A DNA stretch of 64,000 nucleotides from contig NZ_JAGETW010000001.1 in assembly GCF_017571475.1 (NCBI RefSeq), positions 1 through 64,000 of the forward strand. The letters are read 5' to 3'. Position numbers and translations under genes: made by a program. The notes under the pieces are model-generated. The model had not been told where the DNA came from. It was given only the letters and a program-made list of their open reading frames with translations, and made no database searches. Origin of the DNA: Thiomicrorhabdus sp. 6S3-12 (lineage in GTDB: Bacteria; Pseudomonadota; Gammaproteobacteria; Thiomicrospirales; Thiomicrospiraceae). Below, in pieces: positions 1-9,601 of this stretch; position 1 is the stretch's first letter; the number at the start of each line of letters is the position of its first letter.

Positions 1-180
1 CCGGAACCTAAGCCGGAACCTAAGCCGGAGCCGGAGCCTAAGCCGGAGCCTAAGCCGGAGCCTAAGCCGGAGCCTAAGCCGGAGCCTAAGCCGGAGCCTA
101 AACCGGAGCCTAAACCGGAGCCTAAACCGGAGCCTAAACCGGAGCCTAAACCGGAGCCTAAACCGGAGCCTAAACCGGAG
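1..180 (+). repeat. 12-bp tandem repeat encoding PEPK units
   Basis: About fourteen near-identical 12-bp units (CCGGAGCCTAAG or CCGGAGCCTAAA) run from the window edge to about position 180, with one short 6-bp unit at 25-30. In the reading frame of the downstream gene they encode Pro-Glu-Pro-Lys. The first two units use GAA for Glu. The next five end in AAG and the last seven in AAA, which suggests stepwise expansion by slippage. The repeat lies inside the TonB-like gene and forms its proline-rich spacer. Confidence 0.95.
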
Positions 181-621
181 CAGGAGACTCAACCTCAGCC
201 GGAACCGATTTCTGAACCTATTGAGCCAATTGAACCGCAACCGGTCACCGCTCAGACGGCAGCGCCAATTGCCACCCCTGAACCGATGCCGCCAAAGTTC
301 AATGCGCAGCAGATCGCCTCAGCCGAAAATGTTTATTTGCAGGCGCTGCGTCAGAAAATCATGCAATACGCGCAAGACACATACCCGCGTCGCGCCAAAC
401 GTCGACACTGGGAAGGCGAAGCTCTAATCAGTTTCACTCTGTATGCAGATGGCCGCATTACCGATTTGAAGCTGGTTAACAGTTCAGGGCGAAACATACT
501 CGACGAGGCCGCCCTATCGATCATTACCGAGAAAATGCGCTCACACTTCAAAGCCTTTCCGGAAGCGATCGGTCGCGACAGCTGGGAAATACGCGTTCCT
601 GTCAGCTACGAGCTGCGCTAA
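1..621 (+). CDS. tonB: TonB-like energy transducer, 5' end cut by the window
   Basis: The reading frame is open from base 1 and ends with TAA at 619-621, so the N-terminus lies outside the window. Visible parts in order are the (PEPK)n stretch, a Pro/Glu-rich linker, and a C-terminal domain of about 110 residues that starts near [12 protein letters not shown]. This domain ends in the typical TonB C-terminal pattern: basic [12 protein letters not shown], then [17 protein letters not shown], an ILDEAA segment and a final VPVSYEL strand. TonB proteins span the periplasm through such Pro-Glu/Pro-Lys rods and pass proton-motive energy from ExbB/ExbD to outer-membrane receptors. The exbB/exbD partners are not visible. 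A TonB-family paralogue with another role cannot be excluded. Confidence 0.85.
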   Translation, partial: PEPKPEPKPEPEPKPEPKPEPKPEPKPEPKPEPKPEPKPEPKPEPKPEPKPEPKPEPKPEQETQPQPEPISEPIEPIEPQPVTAQTAAPIATPEPMPPKFNAQQIASAENVYLQALRQKIMQYAQDTYPRRAKRRHWEGEALISFTLYADGRITDLKLVNSSGRNILDEAALSIITEKMRSHFKAFPEAIGRDSWEIRVPVSYELR

Positions 622-698
622 ATCAAATCAGTGCTGAATCAGCCCGGCCGTTAAAAATTTGCTAAACTATGCCTTTTTTGAATTCGCAGGAAAAAGAC

Positions 699-1136
699 AT
701 GGACTTTACTGTGCCGAGCAAAAGCATTGCCGAAGTACAAGAAGATCTGGTAAAGCGTTTTACCCACTTTGCCAATCCAAAAGATCGCTATCGCTATCTG
801 ATCGACATGGGAAAAACCCTACAGGGAATGGATGAGAGCTTTCAAACCGAAGAAAATCGCATCCACGGCTGCCAGTCGCAGGTATGGATTCATATTGAAG
901 AAAACGACGGCCGCCTGTTTATGCAAGCCAAAAGCGACGCCGCCATTGTCTCCGGCTTGATCGCCCTTCTTCTGCGCGTCTATAATGGACGAACCCCGGA
1001 AGAGGTCGCAACGGCGCCTTTGGAGTTTCTTGGCAAAATCGGCCTGTTGCAACAGCTCTCGCCAAACCGCTCTACCGGCCTCTACCATATGATCAAGCGT
1101 ATTCAGTCTGAAGGCAAAAAACGCATCGCGGCTTAA
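699..1136 (+). CDS. sufE: SufE family sulfur acceptor protein
   Basis: The 145-residue product matches the SufE/CsdE family, which accepts persulfide sulfur from a cysteine desulfurase for Fe-S cluster assembly in the cytoplasm. The signature is the GCQSQVW segment, whose Cys is the sulfur acceptor, followed by the family-typical DAAIVSGLIALLLRVYNG. The ATG at 699 is chosen over the ATG at 669 because an AGGA lies about 8 bases before it and the family normally starts near this point. No sufBCDS or cysteine desulfurase gene is nearby. A hairpin follows the gene, so it is probably a single-gene transcript. Confidence 0.88.
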   Translation: MDFTVPSKSIAEVQEDLVKRFTHFANPKDRYRYLIDMGKTLQGMDESFQTEENRIHGCQSQVWIHIEENDGRLFMQAKSDAAIVSGLIALLLRVYNGRTPEEVATAPLEFLGKIGLLQQLSPNRSTGLYHMIKRIQSEGKKRIAA

Positions 1137-1144
1137 ACGTCGAA

Positions 1145-1175
1145 GCCGCAGCTCCCGGCTGCGGTCAACTTTTCC
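1145..1175 (+). terminator. probable terminator after sufE
   Basis: GCCGCAGC and GCTGCGGT form an 8-bp stem (one G-U pair) around a TCCCG loop, just after the sufE stop codon. A modest T-rich stretch (CAACTTTTCC) follows. Confidence 0.6.
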
Positions 1176-1289
1176 TACATTTCCGTTAAAAAAACCGCTC
1201 CCGGGCTTCATCCGCTCAGAATTTATCGGTATGCTTTTAATTCGACCTAAAAGGCATCATCAGATAATCAAAAAAGGATGGAGAATCGA

Positions 1290-2486
1290 ATGTCCTACTT
1301 AAAAAACAGTCCGAATGCAGAAGGCTATTTTGGCGAATTTGGCGGTGCATTCCTGCCACCGGAACTTGAACCACATTTTGCTGAAATCAATAAAGCCTAT
1401 CAGGAGCTGGGACGCTCAGCGGACTTTCTGAATGAACTGAAATATATCCGTAAACACTATCAGGGACGTCCGACACCGGTTTATTATGCGCATAACCTGA
1501 GCAAGGAAGTCGGCGCGCATATCTACCTGAAACGTGAAGACCTTAACCACTCTGGTGCCCACAAACTGAACCACTGCATGGCTGAAGCGCTTTTGGCCAA
1601 ACATATGGGCAAAACCAAATTGATCGCCGAAACCGGCGCCGGCCAACACGGTGTGGCACTGGCGACAGCTGCGGCCTATTTCGGCATGGAGTGCGAAATC
1701 CATATGGGCGAGATCGATATCGCTAAAGAAGCTCCGAACGTCACGCGCATGAAACTGCTCGGCGCAACTGTTGTTCCGGTCTCTTTCGGCGGACGCAGTC
1801 TTAAAGAAGCTGTCGACTCCGCATTCCAATCTTACGTTCCACAGGCTGATACGGCGCTCTTCGCCATCGGCTCGGTTGTCGGTCCACATCCGTTTCCGAT
1901 GATGGTTCGCAACTTCCAGTCGGTTGTCGGTCATGAGGCACGCGAGCAATATCTTGAGATGGCCGGAGAACTTCCGGATCAGGTCGGCGCTTGCGTCGGC
2001 GGCGGTTCCAACGCCATGGGAATGTTTGCCGGCTTTATCGAAGACGAAAGCGTCGGCCTGAACGGCGTCGAACCGCTAGGTAAAGGTACCAAGCTGGGTG
2101 AACATTCGGCCACCATGACCTACGGAAAACCAGGCATGATTCATGGCTTTAAGTGTCTGCTTCTATCGGATGAGGAAGGCAACCCGGCTCCGGTTCATTC
2201 GATCGCATCCGGACTGGATTATCCCGGTGTCGGCCCGGAACACTCCTATCTGAAGACCTCCGGCAAGGTCAACTACCATGCCGTAACGGATCAAGAGACT
2301 TTGGATGCCTTCTATAAACTATCACGTATGGAAGGAATTATTCCGGCACTGGAAAGCTCGCACGCGGTTGCCTGGGCAATGAAACACGGTCAGGAAAATC
2401 CGGGCAGCACCATTCTAATTAACCTGTCGGGACGCGGCGATAAAGACATCGACTATGTCGCCGACAACTTCGGAACCGGCGAATAA
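1290..2486 (+). CDS. trpB: tryptophan synthase beta chain, stand-alone type
   Basis: The 398-residue PLP enzyme is recognisably TrpB, which makes tryptophan from indole and serine. It has [10 protein letters not shown] at the N-terminus, the PLP-lysine segment [26 protein letters not shown], the phosphate-binding [12 protein letters not shown], and a C-terminal [10 protein letters not shown]. Start 1290 is preferred to the ATG at 1278 because GGAG lies 6 bases before it. The usual partner trpA is absent: sufE lies upstream and an unrelated minus-strand gene downstream. HKLNH replaces the more usual HKINN/HKTNQ, and the sequence resembles, from memory, a second TrpB type found in epsilonproteobacteria. 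It may be an extra, possibly transferred, copy. Confidence 0.9.
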   Translation: MSYLKNSPNAEGYFGEFGGAFLPPELEPHFAEINKAYQELGRSADFLNELKYIRKHYQGRPTPVYYAHNLSKEVGAHIYLKREDLNHSGAHKLNHCMAEALLAKHMGKTKLIAETGAGQHGVALATAAAYFGMECEIHMGEIDIAKEAPNVTRMKLLGATVVPVSFGGRSLKEAVDSAFQSYVPQADTALFAIGSVVGPHPFPMMVRNFQSVVGHEAREQYLEMAGELPDQVGACVGGGSNAMGMFAGFIEDESVGLNGVEPLGKGTKLGEHSATMTYGKPGMIHGFKCLLLSDEEGNPAPVHSIASGLDYPGVGPEHSYLKTSGKVNYHAVTDQETLDAFYKLSRMEGIIPALESSHAVAWAMKHGQENPGSTILINLSGRGDKDIDYVADNFGTGE

Positions 2487-2502
2487 GTTCTTTAGCACAG
2501 GT

Positions 2503-2530
2503 GGCGCTTACAATCTTCTTTGTAGGCGCT
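2503..2530 (+). terminator. stem-loop after trpB
   Basis: GCGCTTACAA and TTGTAGGCGC pair over about 10 bp with one G-U, about 17 bases after the trpB stop. No T-run follows, so intrinsic termination is uncertain. GGCGCTTAC also occurs as a direct repeat here. Confidence 0.35.
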
Positions 2531-2585
2531 TACCGCTAAGCAATATTCAATTCTTTACAGCCGGCTGAAAACAATCAATCCATTT

Positions 2586-3161
2586 TTATAGAATCTGATT
2601 CTGTGAAATCAGATACAGCATGCCTAAATTGAGTACAACACTCAACCAAAAGCCAATTCTAAACGATAGCTTTTTTGTCTTATGTCGATAGCGCTGCTGC
2701 GCCAGGATCGCGCCAATCCAGCCGCCCGAAAAATCGATAAGATGCAACATATTCTCAGGCAATCGCCAAGCGTTTCGCTGCGCGGCGTCTTTGTCATACC
2801 AATAAAAACTAAAAGACAAGAGACTCATCAGTACATAAACGGGCACAACCCAAATCGTCACCAGGCCACTTGCAAGGAGATAGATCATTACCAATGAAAA
2901 CAGTGCGATAAAAGCAAACCAAAAATAGTTTATGGAAACGCCCTTGTTCTGCTTAAGGTAAGCACCATAAAGAATCGCATTTTGCGCGCATGGCCGCCCC
3001 TGTTTATCACGCCCGACAACAAAACTGATTTTTTGCCCCTGCATGGGACGCCAATCGAATTCGTTAATATGTATAAACAATTCTCTGCCATTGCCATCGG
3101 GCTTTACAAAACCATAACCCTTTTTCTCATTCCACTTAATAATCTTTCCGGTCAATCTCAT
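2586..3161 (-). CDS. cold-shock-domain / DUF1294 membrane protein
   Basis: The 191-residue protein has two parts. Residues about 1-65 are a cold-shock (OB-fold) domain with KGYGFVKPDG and LFIHINEF, the RNP-like nucleic-acid binding motifs. The rest is a DUF1294 domain with about four hydrophobic segments (FWFAFIALFSLVMIYLL, VTIWVVPVYVLMSLLSF, GGWIGAILAQQ, FWLSVVLNLGMLYLI) and the family-typical DKDAAQRNAWRLPE and HKTKKLSF motifs. The ATG at 3161 fits the upstream AGG better than the GTG at 3170. The fusion is known in proteobacteria, but its function is unknown. It presumably places a nucleic-acid-binding domain at the inner membrane. Confidence 0.85.
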   Translation of the reverse strand: MRLTGKIIKWNEKKGYGFVKPDGNGRELFIHINEFDWRPMQGQKISFVVGRDKQGRPCAQNAILYGAYLKQNKGVSINYFWFAFIALFSLVMIYLLASGLVTIWVVPVYVLMSLLSFSFYWYDKDAAQRNAWRLPENMLHLIDFSGGWIGAILAQQRYRHKTKKLSFRIGFWLSVVLNLGMLYLISQNQIL

Positions 3162-3236
3162 CAACAACACCGCCTGTAGATTTCAATAAGCAAAATCTAC
3201 CATTAATTCAGCCGGCAAAACGACAAAAACTACACT

Positions 3237-3276
3237 CAATAAAAAACCCCGCCAAGAATACACTTGCGGGGTTGTT
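3237..3276 (-). terminator. terminator of the 44-aa membrane protein gene
   Basis: On the minus strand AACCCCGC and GCGGGGTT form a strong stem followed by TTTTTTATT. It lies 45 bases after the stop codon of the small gene at 3321-3455. Confidence 0.85.
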
Positions 3277-3320
3277 TGCAGCCGGTTTATACCCAGCCGG
3301 CGAATCCGAATCGGTAACGA

Positions 3321-3455
3321 TTATTGAACGCTTAGAATTGGAGCAACAATCTGGTTTACCAGAACAATTGGAGCCACCAGCAACAGAGCGCCAATAATGC
3401 CGTATTTGATCCATGAGCTATTTTTTCTTGTGTTATTTTCGATGTTGTTAGACAT
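3321..3455 (-). CDS. 44-residue single-pass membrane protein, unknown
   Basis: Reading the minus strand from ATG at 3455 gives 44 residues ending in TAA at 3321. There is a polar Asn-rich head (MSNNIENNTRKNSS), then one hydrophobic helix (IKYGIIGALLLVAPIVLV) and a short NQIVAPILSVQ tail. A strong terminator follows directly, which supports a real, separately transcribed gene. The ribosome-binding site is weak (GCGAG about 8 bases before the ATG). An overlapping open frame at 3208-3414 runs through the terminator and looks spurious. No family is recognised. The composition fits small inner-membrane peptides, but no function can be assigned. Confidence 0.6.
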   Translation of the reverse strand: MSNNIENNTRKNSSWIKYGIIGALLLVAPIVLVNQIVAPILSVQ

Positions 3456-3624
3456 GTCAAAACTCGCTTGTCAGTTTAAAAAAGCGACAATATATAACAT
3501 TCATTTATAAAACATTATTTGATTTACTTATTAGTTACTAAAATAATTATATACCCTGACTATCGCTACCCGTTTGACTGGATCTTTAGTCAGTAACTTT
3601 ATAAAACTGGCGCAAAATTAGAAA

Positions 3625-3660
3625 TAAAAAACCCCGCGAAGGCAGACCTTGCGGGGTTTT
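3625..3660 (-). terminator. htpX terminator
   Basis: AAACCCCGC and GCGGGGTTT form a perfect 9-bp stem. Read on the minus strand it is followed by TTTATTTC, 47 bases after the htpX stop codon. Confidence 0.85.
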
Positions 3661-3706
3661 CCGGAAGAATCGGTTTCCACCGATCCTAATCAATCCGTAT
3701 TACGGA

Positions 3707-4603
3707 TTAAGCAACTTTAAGCTGATCCTGAGTGGTCGCTTCCAGCTTGGCGATACGGTCGTTCAAATCAGGGTGCGATTTGAACAGATCACCGAATGAA
3801 GACGGTGCCGCAGAGATACCGAATGCCGCCATCTGGTCAGGCAACTGTCCAGGCTGCATAGTCTGCAGACGACGCAGCGCCGCAATCATATTCTCTTTAC
3901 CGGCCAGGTAAGCGCCGCCGTTATCGGCATGGAATTCGCGGTAACGCGAGAACCACATAGCGATAATGCTGGCCAGAATACCGAACAGGATCTGCGCCAC
4001 GATATCGGTAATGATAAACGCCCAGCTATGGCCTTCTTCTTCGTTTTTAAGCACGACGCGGTCAACCACATAAGCGACGATTTTCGCGAAGAAGATAACG
4101 AAAGTGTTCAAAACACCTTGTAGAAGCGCCATAGTAACCATATCACCGTTGGCAACGTGCGCCACCTCATGACCCAGCACAGCTTCAACTTCGTTACGCT
4201 GCATAAAGCGCAACAGACCGGTAGAGACAGCAACCATGGAGTTGTTTTTGCTCATACCGGTCGCAAAGGCGTTCGGCTCAGGAGAATCGTAGATCGCAAC
4301 TTCCGGGCATTTGATGCCGGCTTTTTCCGCCTGACGACGAACTGTCTCGACCAGCCACTGCTCATCAGCATTACGCGGTGTCTCGATAACTTGCGCACCG
4401 GTGGTCATTTTCGCCATCCACTTCGACATTGCCAAAGAAACAAAAGAACCGGCAAAACCGAAAATCAGGGCAAACATGAACAGGTTACCCAAATTCAGGC
4501 TGGTTCCCTGCATATAATTACCGACCCCCAAAAGGTTCAGCATAATCATTGCAACTGCGATGACCGCAATGTTTGTTAACAGAAATAAACCAATTCGCTT
4601 CAT
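3707..4603 (-). CDS. htpX: membrane zinc protease HtpX
   Basis: The 298-residue M48 metalloprotease is close to the length of E. coli HtpX. Two N-terminal membrane segments ([19 protein letters not shown] and [19 protein letters not shown]) precede the catalytic [11 protein letters not shown] with its HExxH zinc motif. Two further hydrophobic segments follow, then the downstream Glu region [14 protein letters not shown]. HtpX degrades misfolded inner-membrane proteins. AAGGAG lies about 6 bases before the ATG, fixing the start. It is a single gene with its own terminator. In enterobacteria it is envelope-stress controlled, but no regulatory site was identified here. Confidence 0.96.
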   Translation of the reverse strand: MKRIGLFLLTNIAVIAVAMIMLNLLGVGNYMQGTSLNLGNLFMFALIFGFAGSFVSLAMSKWMAKMTTGAQVIETPRNADEQWLVETVRRQAEKAGIKCPEVAIYDSPEPNAFATGMSKNNSMVAVSTGLLRFMQRNEVEAVLGHEVAHVANGDMVTMALLQGVLNTFVIFFAKIVAYVVDRVVLKNEEEGHSWAFIITDIVAQILFGILASIIAMWFSRYREFHADNGGAYLAGKENMIAALRRLQTMQPGQLPDQMAAFGISAAPSSFGDLFKSHPDLNDRIAKLEATTQDQLKVA

Positions 4604-4790
4604 GAAATTCTCCTTAGCCGTTGGTTATGAACTCACTTATCAAGAAATATGTATGACTAATATAAGGTTTTTCTATAACCTTTCAAGCCTTTTGAACATT
4701 ATTATCTGCTGATTGTACCGATTCGGCGGATTTTAGCGAGTATCAAGAGTGACAAAATCCGCTTAAACCCTGACAAAATCTTGAAGCAAC

Positions 4791-4828
4791 AAAAAACGGG
4801 GTGACGCCAAAGCAATTCACCCCGTTTC
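4791..4828 (-). terminator. gatCAB operon terminator
   Basis: AAACGGGGTGA and TCACCCCGTTT form an 11-bp perfect stem. On the minus strand a TTTTTTG run follows, 24 bases past the gatB stop codon. Confidence 0.9.
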
Positions 4829-4851
4829 ATCGATCCGTTACGACATCTAAT

Positions 4852-6285
4852 TTAGCTGCTCAGTTTTTCCTTCAACAGCTTATTAACCTGTCCCGGATTG
4901 GCCTGTCCGCCGGACGCTTTCATCACCTGACCGACAAAGTAACCCATCATCTTCTCCTGACCGCCTTTATAGGCTTCGACCTGAGAAGGATTATTGGCCA
5001 GCACTTCGTCAACCATGGCTTCAATCGCACCGGTATCGGTAATCTGCTTCAAACCTTTGGCTTCGATGATCTCATCGGCGCTTCCTTCGCCTTTCCACAT
5101 GGCATCAAACACCTGCTTGGCGATCTTACCGGAGATGGTATCGTCCTGAATGCGGTTAATCATACCGGCCAGCATCTGTTCACTGATCGGAGAATCCGCG
5201 ATATCCAGACCCGCTTTATTCAGCGCCCCCGCCAGATCAGACGTAATCCAGTTGGCACAGACTTTAGCATCCTTGCCACCGGTGTGCTCCAGCAACGCTT
5301 CGAAGTATTCCGCCATGGCACGTGACGAAGTCAGAACACCGGCATCGTACTCGCTCAGCCCCAATTCAGCCACATAACGCGCACGTTTGGCACCCGGCAG
5401 TTCCGGCATGGTCGCACGTACGGCTTCAATATCTTCGTCGGTAATACGCACCGGCAAAAGATCCGGACAAGGGAAATAACGGTAATCGTTAGCTTCTTCC
5501 TTAGTACGCATTGAACGCGTGGTATTGGTTTCCGAGTCGTACAGACGCGTTTCCTGAACAACCTTGCCGCCGCTTTCGATCAGGTCGATCTGGCGCTCGA
5601 TTTCAAACTCGATCGCTTTTTCGATAAAGCGGAAAGAGTTGATGTTTTTCAGCTCGGCACGCGTACCCAACGGTTCACCCGGACGACGTACCGATACGTT
5701 GGAGTCGACACGGAAAGAACCTTCCTGCATGTTACCGTCACAAATCCCCAGGAAAGTCACCAGTTCGTGCATTTTACGCGCGTAAGCGACCGCTTCCTGC
5801 GCCGAAGACAGATCCGGTTCGGAAACAATTTCCAATAGCGGAGTACCGGCACGGTTCAAATCGATCCCCGTCATACCCGGCACGATACCATGATTCGATT
5901 TACCAGCATCTTCTTCCAAGTGCGCACGGGTCACACCGATGCGTTTGGTTTCGCCATCGATTTCAATATCCAGATACCCCTTGCCGACAATCGGATAGTC
6001 CATCTGCGTGGTTTGGTAACCTTTCGGCAAATCCGGATAGAAGTAATTCTTACGGTCAAAGACCTGTTTCTTACCCAGCTCGGCGTTCAGAGCCAACCCC
6101 AGAGCAATTCCTTTTCCGATTACCGCGTGGTTTACCACCGGCAACATACCCGGCATACCTAAATCTACCGCGCACGCCTGGCTGTTTGGAGCCGCACCGT
6201 AAGCGATTGACGCGCCTGAAAAGATTTTCGACTTGGTGGTCAACTGAGCGTGAATCTCAAGACCGATCACAACTTCCCAACTCAT
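4852..6285 (-). CDS. gatB: Asp-tRNA(Asn)/Glu-tRNA(Gln) amidotransferase subunit B
   Basis: The 477-residue protein begins [13 protein letters not shown] and contains [15 protein letters not shown] and [10 protein letters not shown], all GatB signatures. The C-terminal helical/YqeY tRNA-binding domain ends VNKLLKEKL. GatB binds the mischarged tRNA and phosphorylates the acyl group, while GatA supplies ammonia from glutamine. GGGAGAG stands 7 bases before the ATG. It is the last gene of gatC-gatA-gatB, 21 bases after gatA, and is followed by a strong terminator. Its length and motifs are ordinary. Confidence 0.97.
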   Translation of the reverse strand: MSWEVVIGLEIHAQLTTKSKIFSGASIAYGAAPNSQACAVDLGMPGMLPVVNHAVIGKGIALGLALNAELGKKQVFDRKNYFYPDLPKGYQTTQMDYPIVGKGYLDIEIDGETKRIGVTRAHLEEDAGKSNHGIVPGMTGIDLNRAGTPLLEIVSEPDLSSAQEAVAYARKMHELVTFLGICDGNMQEGSFRVDSNVSVRRPGEPLGTRAELKNINSFRFIEKAIEFEIERQIDLIESGGKVVQETRLYDSETNTTRSMRTKEEANDYRYFPCPDLLPVRITDEDIEAVRATMPELPGAKRARYVAELGLSEYDAGVLTSSRAMAEYFEALLEHTGGKDAKVCANWITSDLAGALNKAGLDIADSPISEQMLAGMINRIQDDTISGKIAKQVFDAMWKGEGSADEIIEAKGLKQITDTGAIEAMVDEVLANNPSQVEAYKGGQEKMMGYFVGQVMKASGGQANPGQVNKLLKEKLSS

Positions 6286-6306
6286 TTATATTCTCTCCCT
6301 GCGCGC

Positions 6307-7764
6307 TTATTGGTACTGTGCTGGCGTTTGCTTATGCCAGTCAGTGACTTGTTGGAATTGGTGCCCGATATTCAGCAGTTTCGCTTCCGAGAAGTAAGGC
6401 CCGACAATGTGCAAGCCTACCGGACGACCGTTGGCAAAACCGGCCGGAACCGACATGCCCGGGAAACCGCCAAGGTTAACCGGAATGGTATAAAGGTCAG
6501 CCAGATACATGCTGGTCGGATCATCGGTTTTTTCACCAATATTAAAGGCAGGCGTCGGCGCTACCGGTCCCATAATGACATCACACTGTTCGAAAGCATT
6601 CGTGAAGTCATCACGCACCATGCGACGCAGACGCTGTGCTTTCAGATAGTACGCATCGTAGTAACCCGCCGACAGCGCATAGGCACCGACCATAATACGG
6701 CGCTTAACTTCGGCACCGAAACCTTCGGCACGCGAACGTTTATAAAGATCCTGCAGATCGGTTGGGTTTTCGCAGCGGTAACCGAAACGTACGCCGTCGT
6801 AACGCGACAGGTTGGAAGAGGCTTCTGCCGGAGCCAAAACATAGTAAGAAGGTACCGCCAGATCTTTATTTGGAAGACTCACCGGAACAGTCGTCGCGCC
6901 AAGTTTTTCAATTTCAGCGATCGCGTCTTTAACGACCTTCTCAACTTCCGGATCCAGACCTTCACCGAAATATTCGGCAGGCACACCGACCTTAAGACCT
7001 TGCAGTGAATCACCTAGATTCGCGGCAAAGTCAGGGCGTTCCATATCCAAACAGGTTGAATCACGACTATCAAATTCAGACATCGCATTTAACATCCACG
7101 CCGACTCTTCCGCCGAACGTGACATAGGCCCTGCTTGGTCGAAACTGGATGCATAGGCGATAATCCCGAAACGCGACACGGTTCCGTAAGTCGGCTTAAT
7201 TCCTGTAATCCCGCAGAAAGACGCTGGCTGACGAATCGAACCACCGGTATCGGTACCGGTCGCCATAGGCGCCAGATTAGCCGCAACAACCGCTGCCGCA
7301 CCACCGGAAGAACCACCCGGAACCGCATTCAGATCCCAAGGATTTTTGGTCGGACCGTAATAAGAACTCTCTGACGATGAACCCATCGCGAACTCATCCA
7401 TATTGGTTTTACCTAGAATAGGCATACCCGCTTTTTTCAGCAAGGTAACAACATGAGCATCGTAAGGCGCGATAAAATTATCCAGCATTTTCGACGAACA
7501 GGTCGTTTTAACGCCGTCGGTACAGAAAATATCTTTATGCGCGACCGGAATACCGGTCAGAACGCCGGCGGTACCGTTTTTCAAACGCTCATCCGCTTCG
7601 CGCGCCATTTCCAACGCCAGTTCAGGCGTAACCGTAACGTAAGCGTTCAGTTCCGGATCAAATTGAGAGATGCGGTCCAGATAGTGCTGTGTTAATTCGA
7701 CACTGCTGATCTCGCCCGCATGGAGCTTTTCGCTCATCTGTTTTACGCTTAGAGTGTGTAGCAT
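6307..7764 (-). CDS. gatA: Asp-tRNA(Asn)/Glu-tRNA(Gln) amidotransferase subunit A
   Basis: The 485-residue amidase-signature protein hydrolyses glutamine and channels ammonia to GatB. The Ser-Ser-Lys triad elements are visible as [12 protein letters not shown] (Lys), [14 protein letters not shown] (cis-Ser) and [16 protein letters not shown] (Ser nucleophile region). The ATG at 7764 is chosen over the TTG at 7785 because AGAG lies just upstream and family members begin with a similar [10 protein letters not shown] helix. It starts 13 bases after the gatC stop codon, indicating one operon. Confidence 0.96.
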   Translation of the reverse strand: MLHTLSVKQMSEKLHAGEISSVELTQHYLDRISQFDPELNAYVTVTPELALEMAREADERLKNGTAGVLTGIPVAHKDIFCTDGVKTTCSSKMLDNFIAPYDAHVVTLLKKAGMPILGKTNMDEFAMGSSSESSYYGPTKNPWDLNAVPGGSSGGAAAVVAANLAPMATGTDTGGSIRQPASFCGITGIKPTYGTVSRFGIIAYASSFDQAGPMSRSAEESAWMLNAMSEFDSRDSTCLDMERPDFAANLGDSLQGLKVGVPAEYFGEGLDPEVEKVVKDAIAEIEKLGATTVPVSLPNKDLAVPSYYVLAPAEASSNLSRYDGVRFGYRCENPTDLQDLYKRSRAEGFGAEVKRRIMVGAYALSAGYYDAYYLKAQRLRRMVRDDFTNAFEQCDVIMGPVAPTPAFNIGEKTDDPTSMYLADLYTIPVNLGGFPGMSVPAGFANGRPVGLHIVGPYFSEAKLLNIGHQFQQVTDWHKQTPAQYQ

Positions 7765-7777
7765 GCTTTTTCTCTTA

Positions 7778-8065
7778 TCATTCAATTACTTGCGGAACAA
7801 GATACATATCTTGTGCAGTGGCTGGTGCAACGGACTGAAGTTTTTCGTGCTGATCCGTCTCGGTAATCTCATCCGCGCGCAGACGCTGCGCTACCTCATG
7901 TGGATGCGCCATAGGCTCTACACCGTCGGTATTGACCGCTTCCATCTGCGCAAACAGATCCAGCACCTTACTCAGTTTTGCAGAGACTTGCTCCACTTCA
8001 TCGTCCGCGACATCAATCATCGCCAAACGCGAAATATATTCCACTTCGCTTTTTCCAATAGACAC
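7778..8065 (-). CDS. gatC: Asp-tRNA(Asn)/Glu-tRNA(Gln) amidotransferase subunit C
   Basis: The 95-residue GatC wraps around GatA and stabilises the GatCAB complex. It shows [12 protein letters not shown] at the N-terminus and the typical [17 protein letters not shown] and C-terminal [10 protein letters not shown]. The frame stays open further upstream, but the GTG at 8065 is the probable start. GGGAG lies 7 bases before it, and family members begin just here. The extra upstream residues are basic and unlike any GatC. It is the first gene of the operon. Confidence 0.93.
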   Translation of the reverse strand: MSIGKSEVEYISRLAMIDVADDEVEQVSAKLSKVLDLFAQMEAVNTDGVEPMAHPHEVAQRLRADEITETDQHEKLQSVAPATAQDMYLVPQVIE

Positions 8066-8532
8066 TTCGACACTCCCAATCTGGAAATTTGATATGGCCC
8101 GCGACACGACCTTTACGCTCAAAAGCCGTAAAAAGCCACGAAAATAAGCAGGGCCACGCCGGGCAAAAAATAACGCAATAAAATACCATAAAACCGCCTT
8201 CATATACAGTCCGAGCGAACGGACTTTATCTGAAAACCGGCTTTCTCCTGAAATGAAGTTCGCTTAAGTGCCGGGCAAACTTTCACCGGAAACGGAAACG
8301 CCTCGGGCCAAGATCGAATTCTTTTACAAAGCGCCACCAAACATAAGCATTTTATAATACAAACAACGACTAACCGAATGCCTTTGCCACTCTTATTAGT
8401 GGCGATGGTTCGCTCTCGCCTTGCGCCTTATTTTTCTCATCCGTTTTGCACAGAGAATACTTCTACCCTCAAATTAATTCAGTTAGAATAGGCCAATTGT
8501 TTAATTTTGACCGACATCAAGGATTCACCATA
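8066..8532. promoter_or_regulatory. divergent gatC / mreB intergenic region
   Basis: This 467-base gap separates two divergent operons and must hold both promoters. A TATAAT-like box on the plus strand lies at 8353-8358, but its upstream TTTACA (8323-8328) is too far away for a standard spacer. A small hairpin, GCCACT-CTTATT-AGTGGC, lies at 8386-8403. No convincing coding sequence or RNA gene was recognised. Confidence 0.4.
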
Positions 8533-9579
8533 ATGTTTCGCAAATTAATGGGGCTTTTCTCTAACGACCTTTCTATCGACCTTGGAACCGCCAACACCTT
8601 AATCTATGTCCGCGGTAAAGGCATGGTACTGAATGAGCCTTCAGTCGTCTCCATTCGCAACAATCATCGCGGGAGCGGCATGCGTTCGATCGTCGCCGTC
8701 GGCGAAAATGCCAAAATGATGTTGGGTAAAGAGAATAAAGACATCGAAACGGTCCGTCCTATGAAAGACGGCGTAATCGCCGACTTCGAAGTCACTGAAA
8801 AAATGCTGCAGTCTTTCATTCGCAAAGTACACGAAGCGAAATTTTTTCAGCCTAGCCCTCGAGTTCTGGTCTGCGTTCCTTGCGGTTCAACTCAAGTGGA
8901 ACGCCGTGCGATCCGCGAATCCGCTGCAGGAGCCGGCGCACGCGAAGTGTACCTGATTGAAGAACCGATGGCCGCAGCCATCGGTGCCGGCATGCCGGTT
9001 TCCGAGCCGACCGGCTCCATGGTTGTTGATATCGGCGGCGGGACGACTGAAGTCGCAACCCTGTCCCTGAACGGGATTGTCTGGTCGGACTCAGTCAAAG
9101 TCGGTGGTGACCGTTTTGACGATGCCATTATTAAATATGTGCGCCGTAACTACGGCATGGTCATCGGTGAATCGACCGCCGAACGCATTAAGAAAACCAT
9201 TGGTACCGCTTACCATGAAGTTAATCCACAAACGATGGAAGTTCACGGCAGCAATATGGCTGAATCGGTTCCGCGCCGTTTCACCTTGAACAGTAATGAA
9301 GTTCTGGAAGCTCTGCAAGAACCGTTACAGGCGATCATCAGTTCGGTTCGCACCGCTCTGGAGAACACTCCGCCGGAACTGGGTGCCGATATCGCCGAAC
9401 ACGGTATTGTTCTGACCGGTGGCGGCGCACTGCTGCGCAACATCCACACATTAATCTCCGAAGAAACAGGTATTCCGGTAATTATCGCCGATGATCCTTT
9501 GACCTGTGTTGCTCGTGGTGGTGGCCGTGCCCTGGAGCTGATGGACGAAAAAGGTCTTGATGTCTTCTCTTTTGACTAA
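8533..9579 (+). CDS. mreB: rod-shape actin homologue MreB
   Basis: The 348-residue protein is an actin-fold ATPase that polymerises under the inner membrane and guides the elongasome. It has an amphipathic N-terminal [13 protein letters not shown] and phosphate-1 [11 protein letters not shown]. It also has the phosphate-2 motif [12 protein letters not shown] and adenosine motif [16 protein letters not shown] lies about 10 bases before the ATG at 8533. The longer frame from 8446 adds residues not found in MreB. It is the first gene of mreB-mreC-mreD-mrdA-rodA, which acts as one rod-shape and septum-independent wall-synthesis module. Confidence 0.97.
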   Translation: MFRKLMGLFSNDLSIDLGTANTLIYVRGKGMVLNEPSVVSIRNNHRGSGMRSIVAVGENAKMMLGKENKDIETVRPMKDGVIADFEVTEKMLQSFIRKVHEAKFFQPSPRVLVCVPCGSTQVERRAIRESAAGAGAREVYLIEEPMAAAIGAGMPVSEPTGSMVVDIGGGTTEVATLSLNGIVWSDSVKVGGDRFDDAIIKYVRRNYGMVIGESTAERIKKTIGTAYHEVNPQTMEVHGSNMAESVPRRFTLNSNEVLEALQEPLQAIISSVRTALENTPPELGADIAEHGIVLTGGGALLRNIHTLISEETGIPVIIADDPLTCVARGGGRALELMDEKGLDVFSFD

Positions 9580-9590
9580 AACGTCAATTC

Positions 9591-9595
9591 AGGAG
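9591..9595 (+). promoter_or_regulatory. ribosome-binding site that points to an AUC start for mreC
   Basis: AGGAG ends 6 bases before ATC at 9602, the ideal distance for initiation. No ATG, GTG or TTG in the mreC frame lies at a suitable distance. The first conventional start codon, GTG at 9650, lacks a properly spaced site. Confidence 0.55.
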
Positions 9596-9601
9596 TGACC
9601 T

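Noticed and set aside
1-180. Tandem repeat that could be mistaken for a CRISPR array
   Set aside because: Units are 12 bp and contiguous, without spacers, and encode PEPK in the TonB frame.
3208-3414. Minus-strand open frame of 68 codons
   Set aside because: It runs through a strong terminator, lacks any family signal and overlaps the better-supported 44-residue membrane protein.
8353-8358. TATAAT-like -10 for mreB
   Set aside because: The only -35-like element lies 24 bases upstream, too far. It is mentioned in the intergenic entry but not called a promoter.
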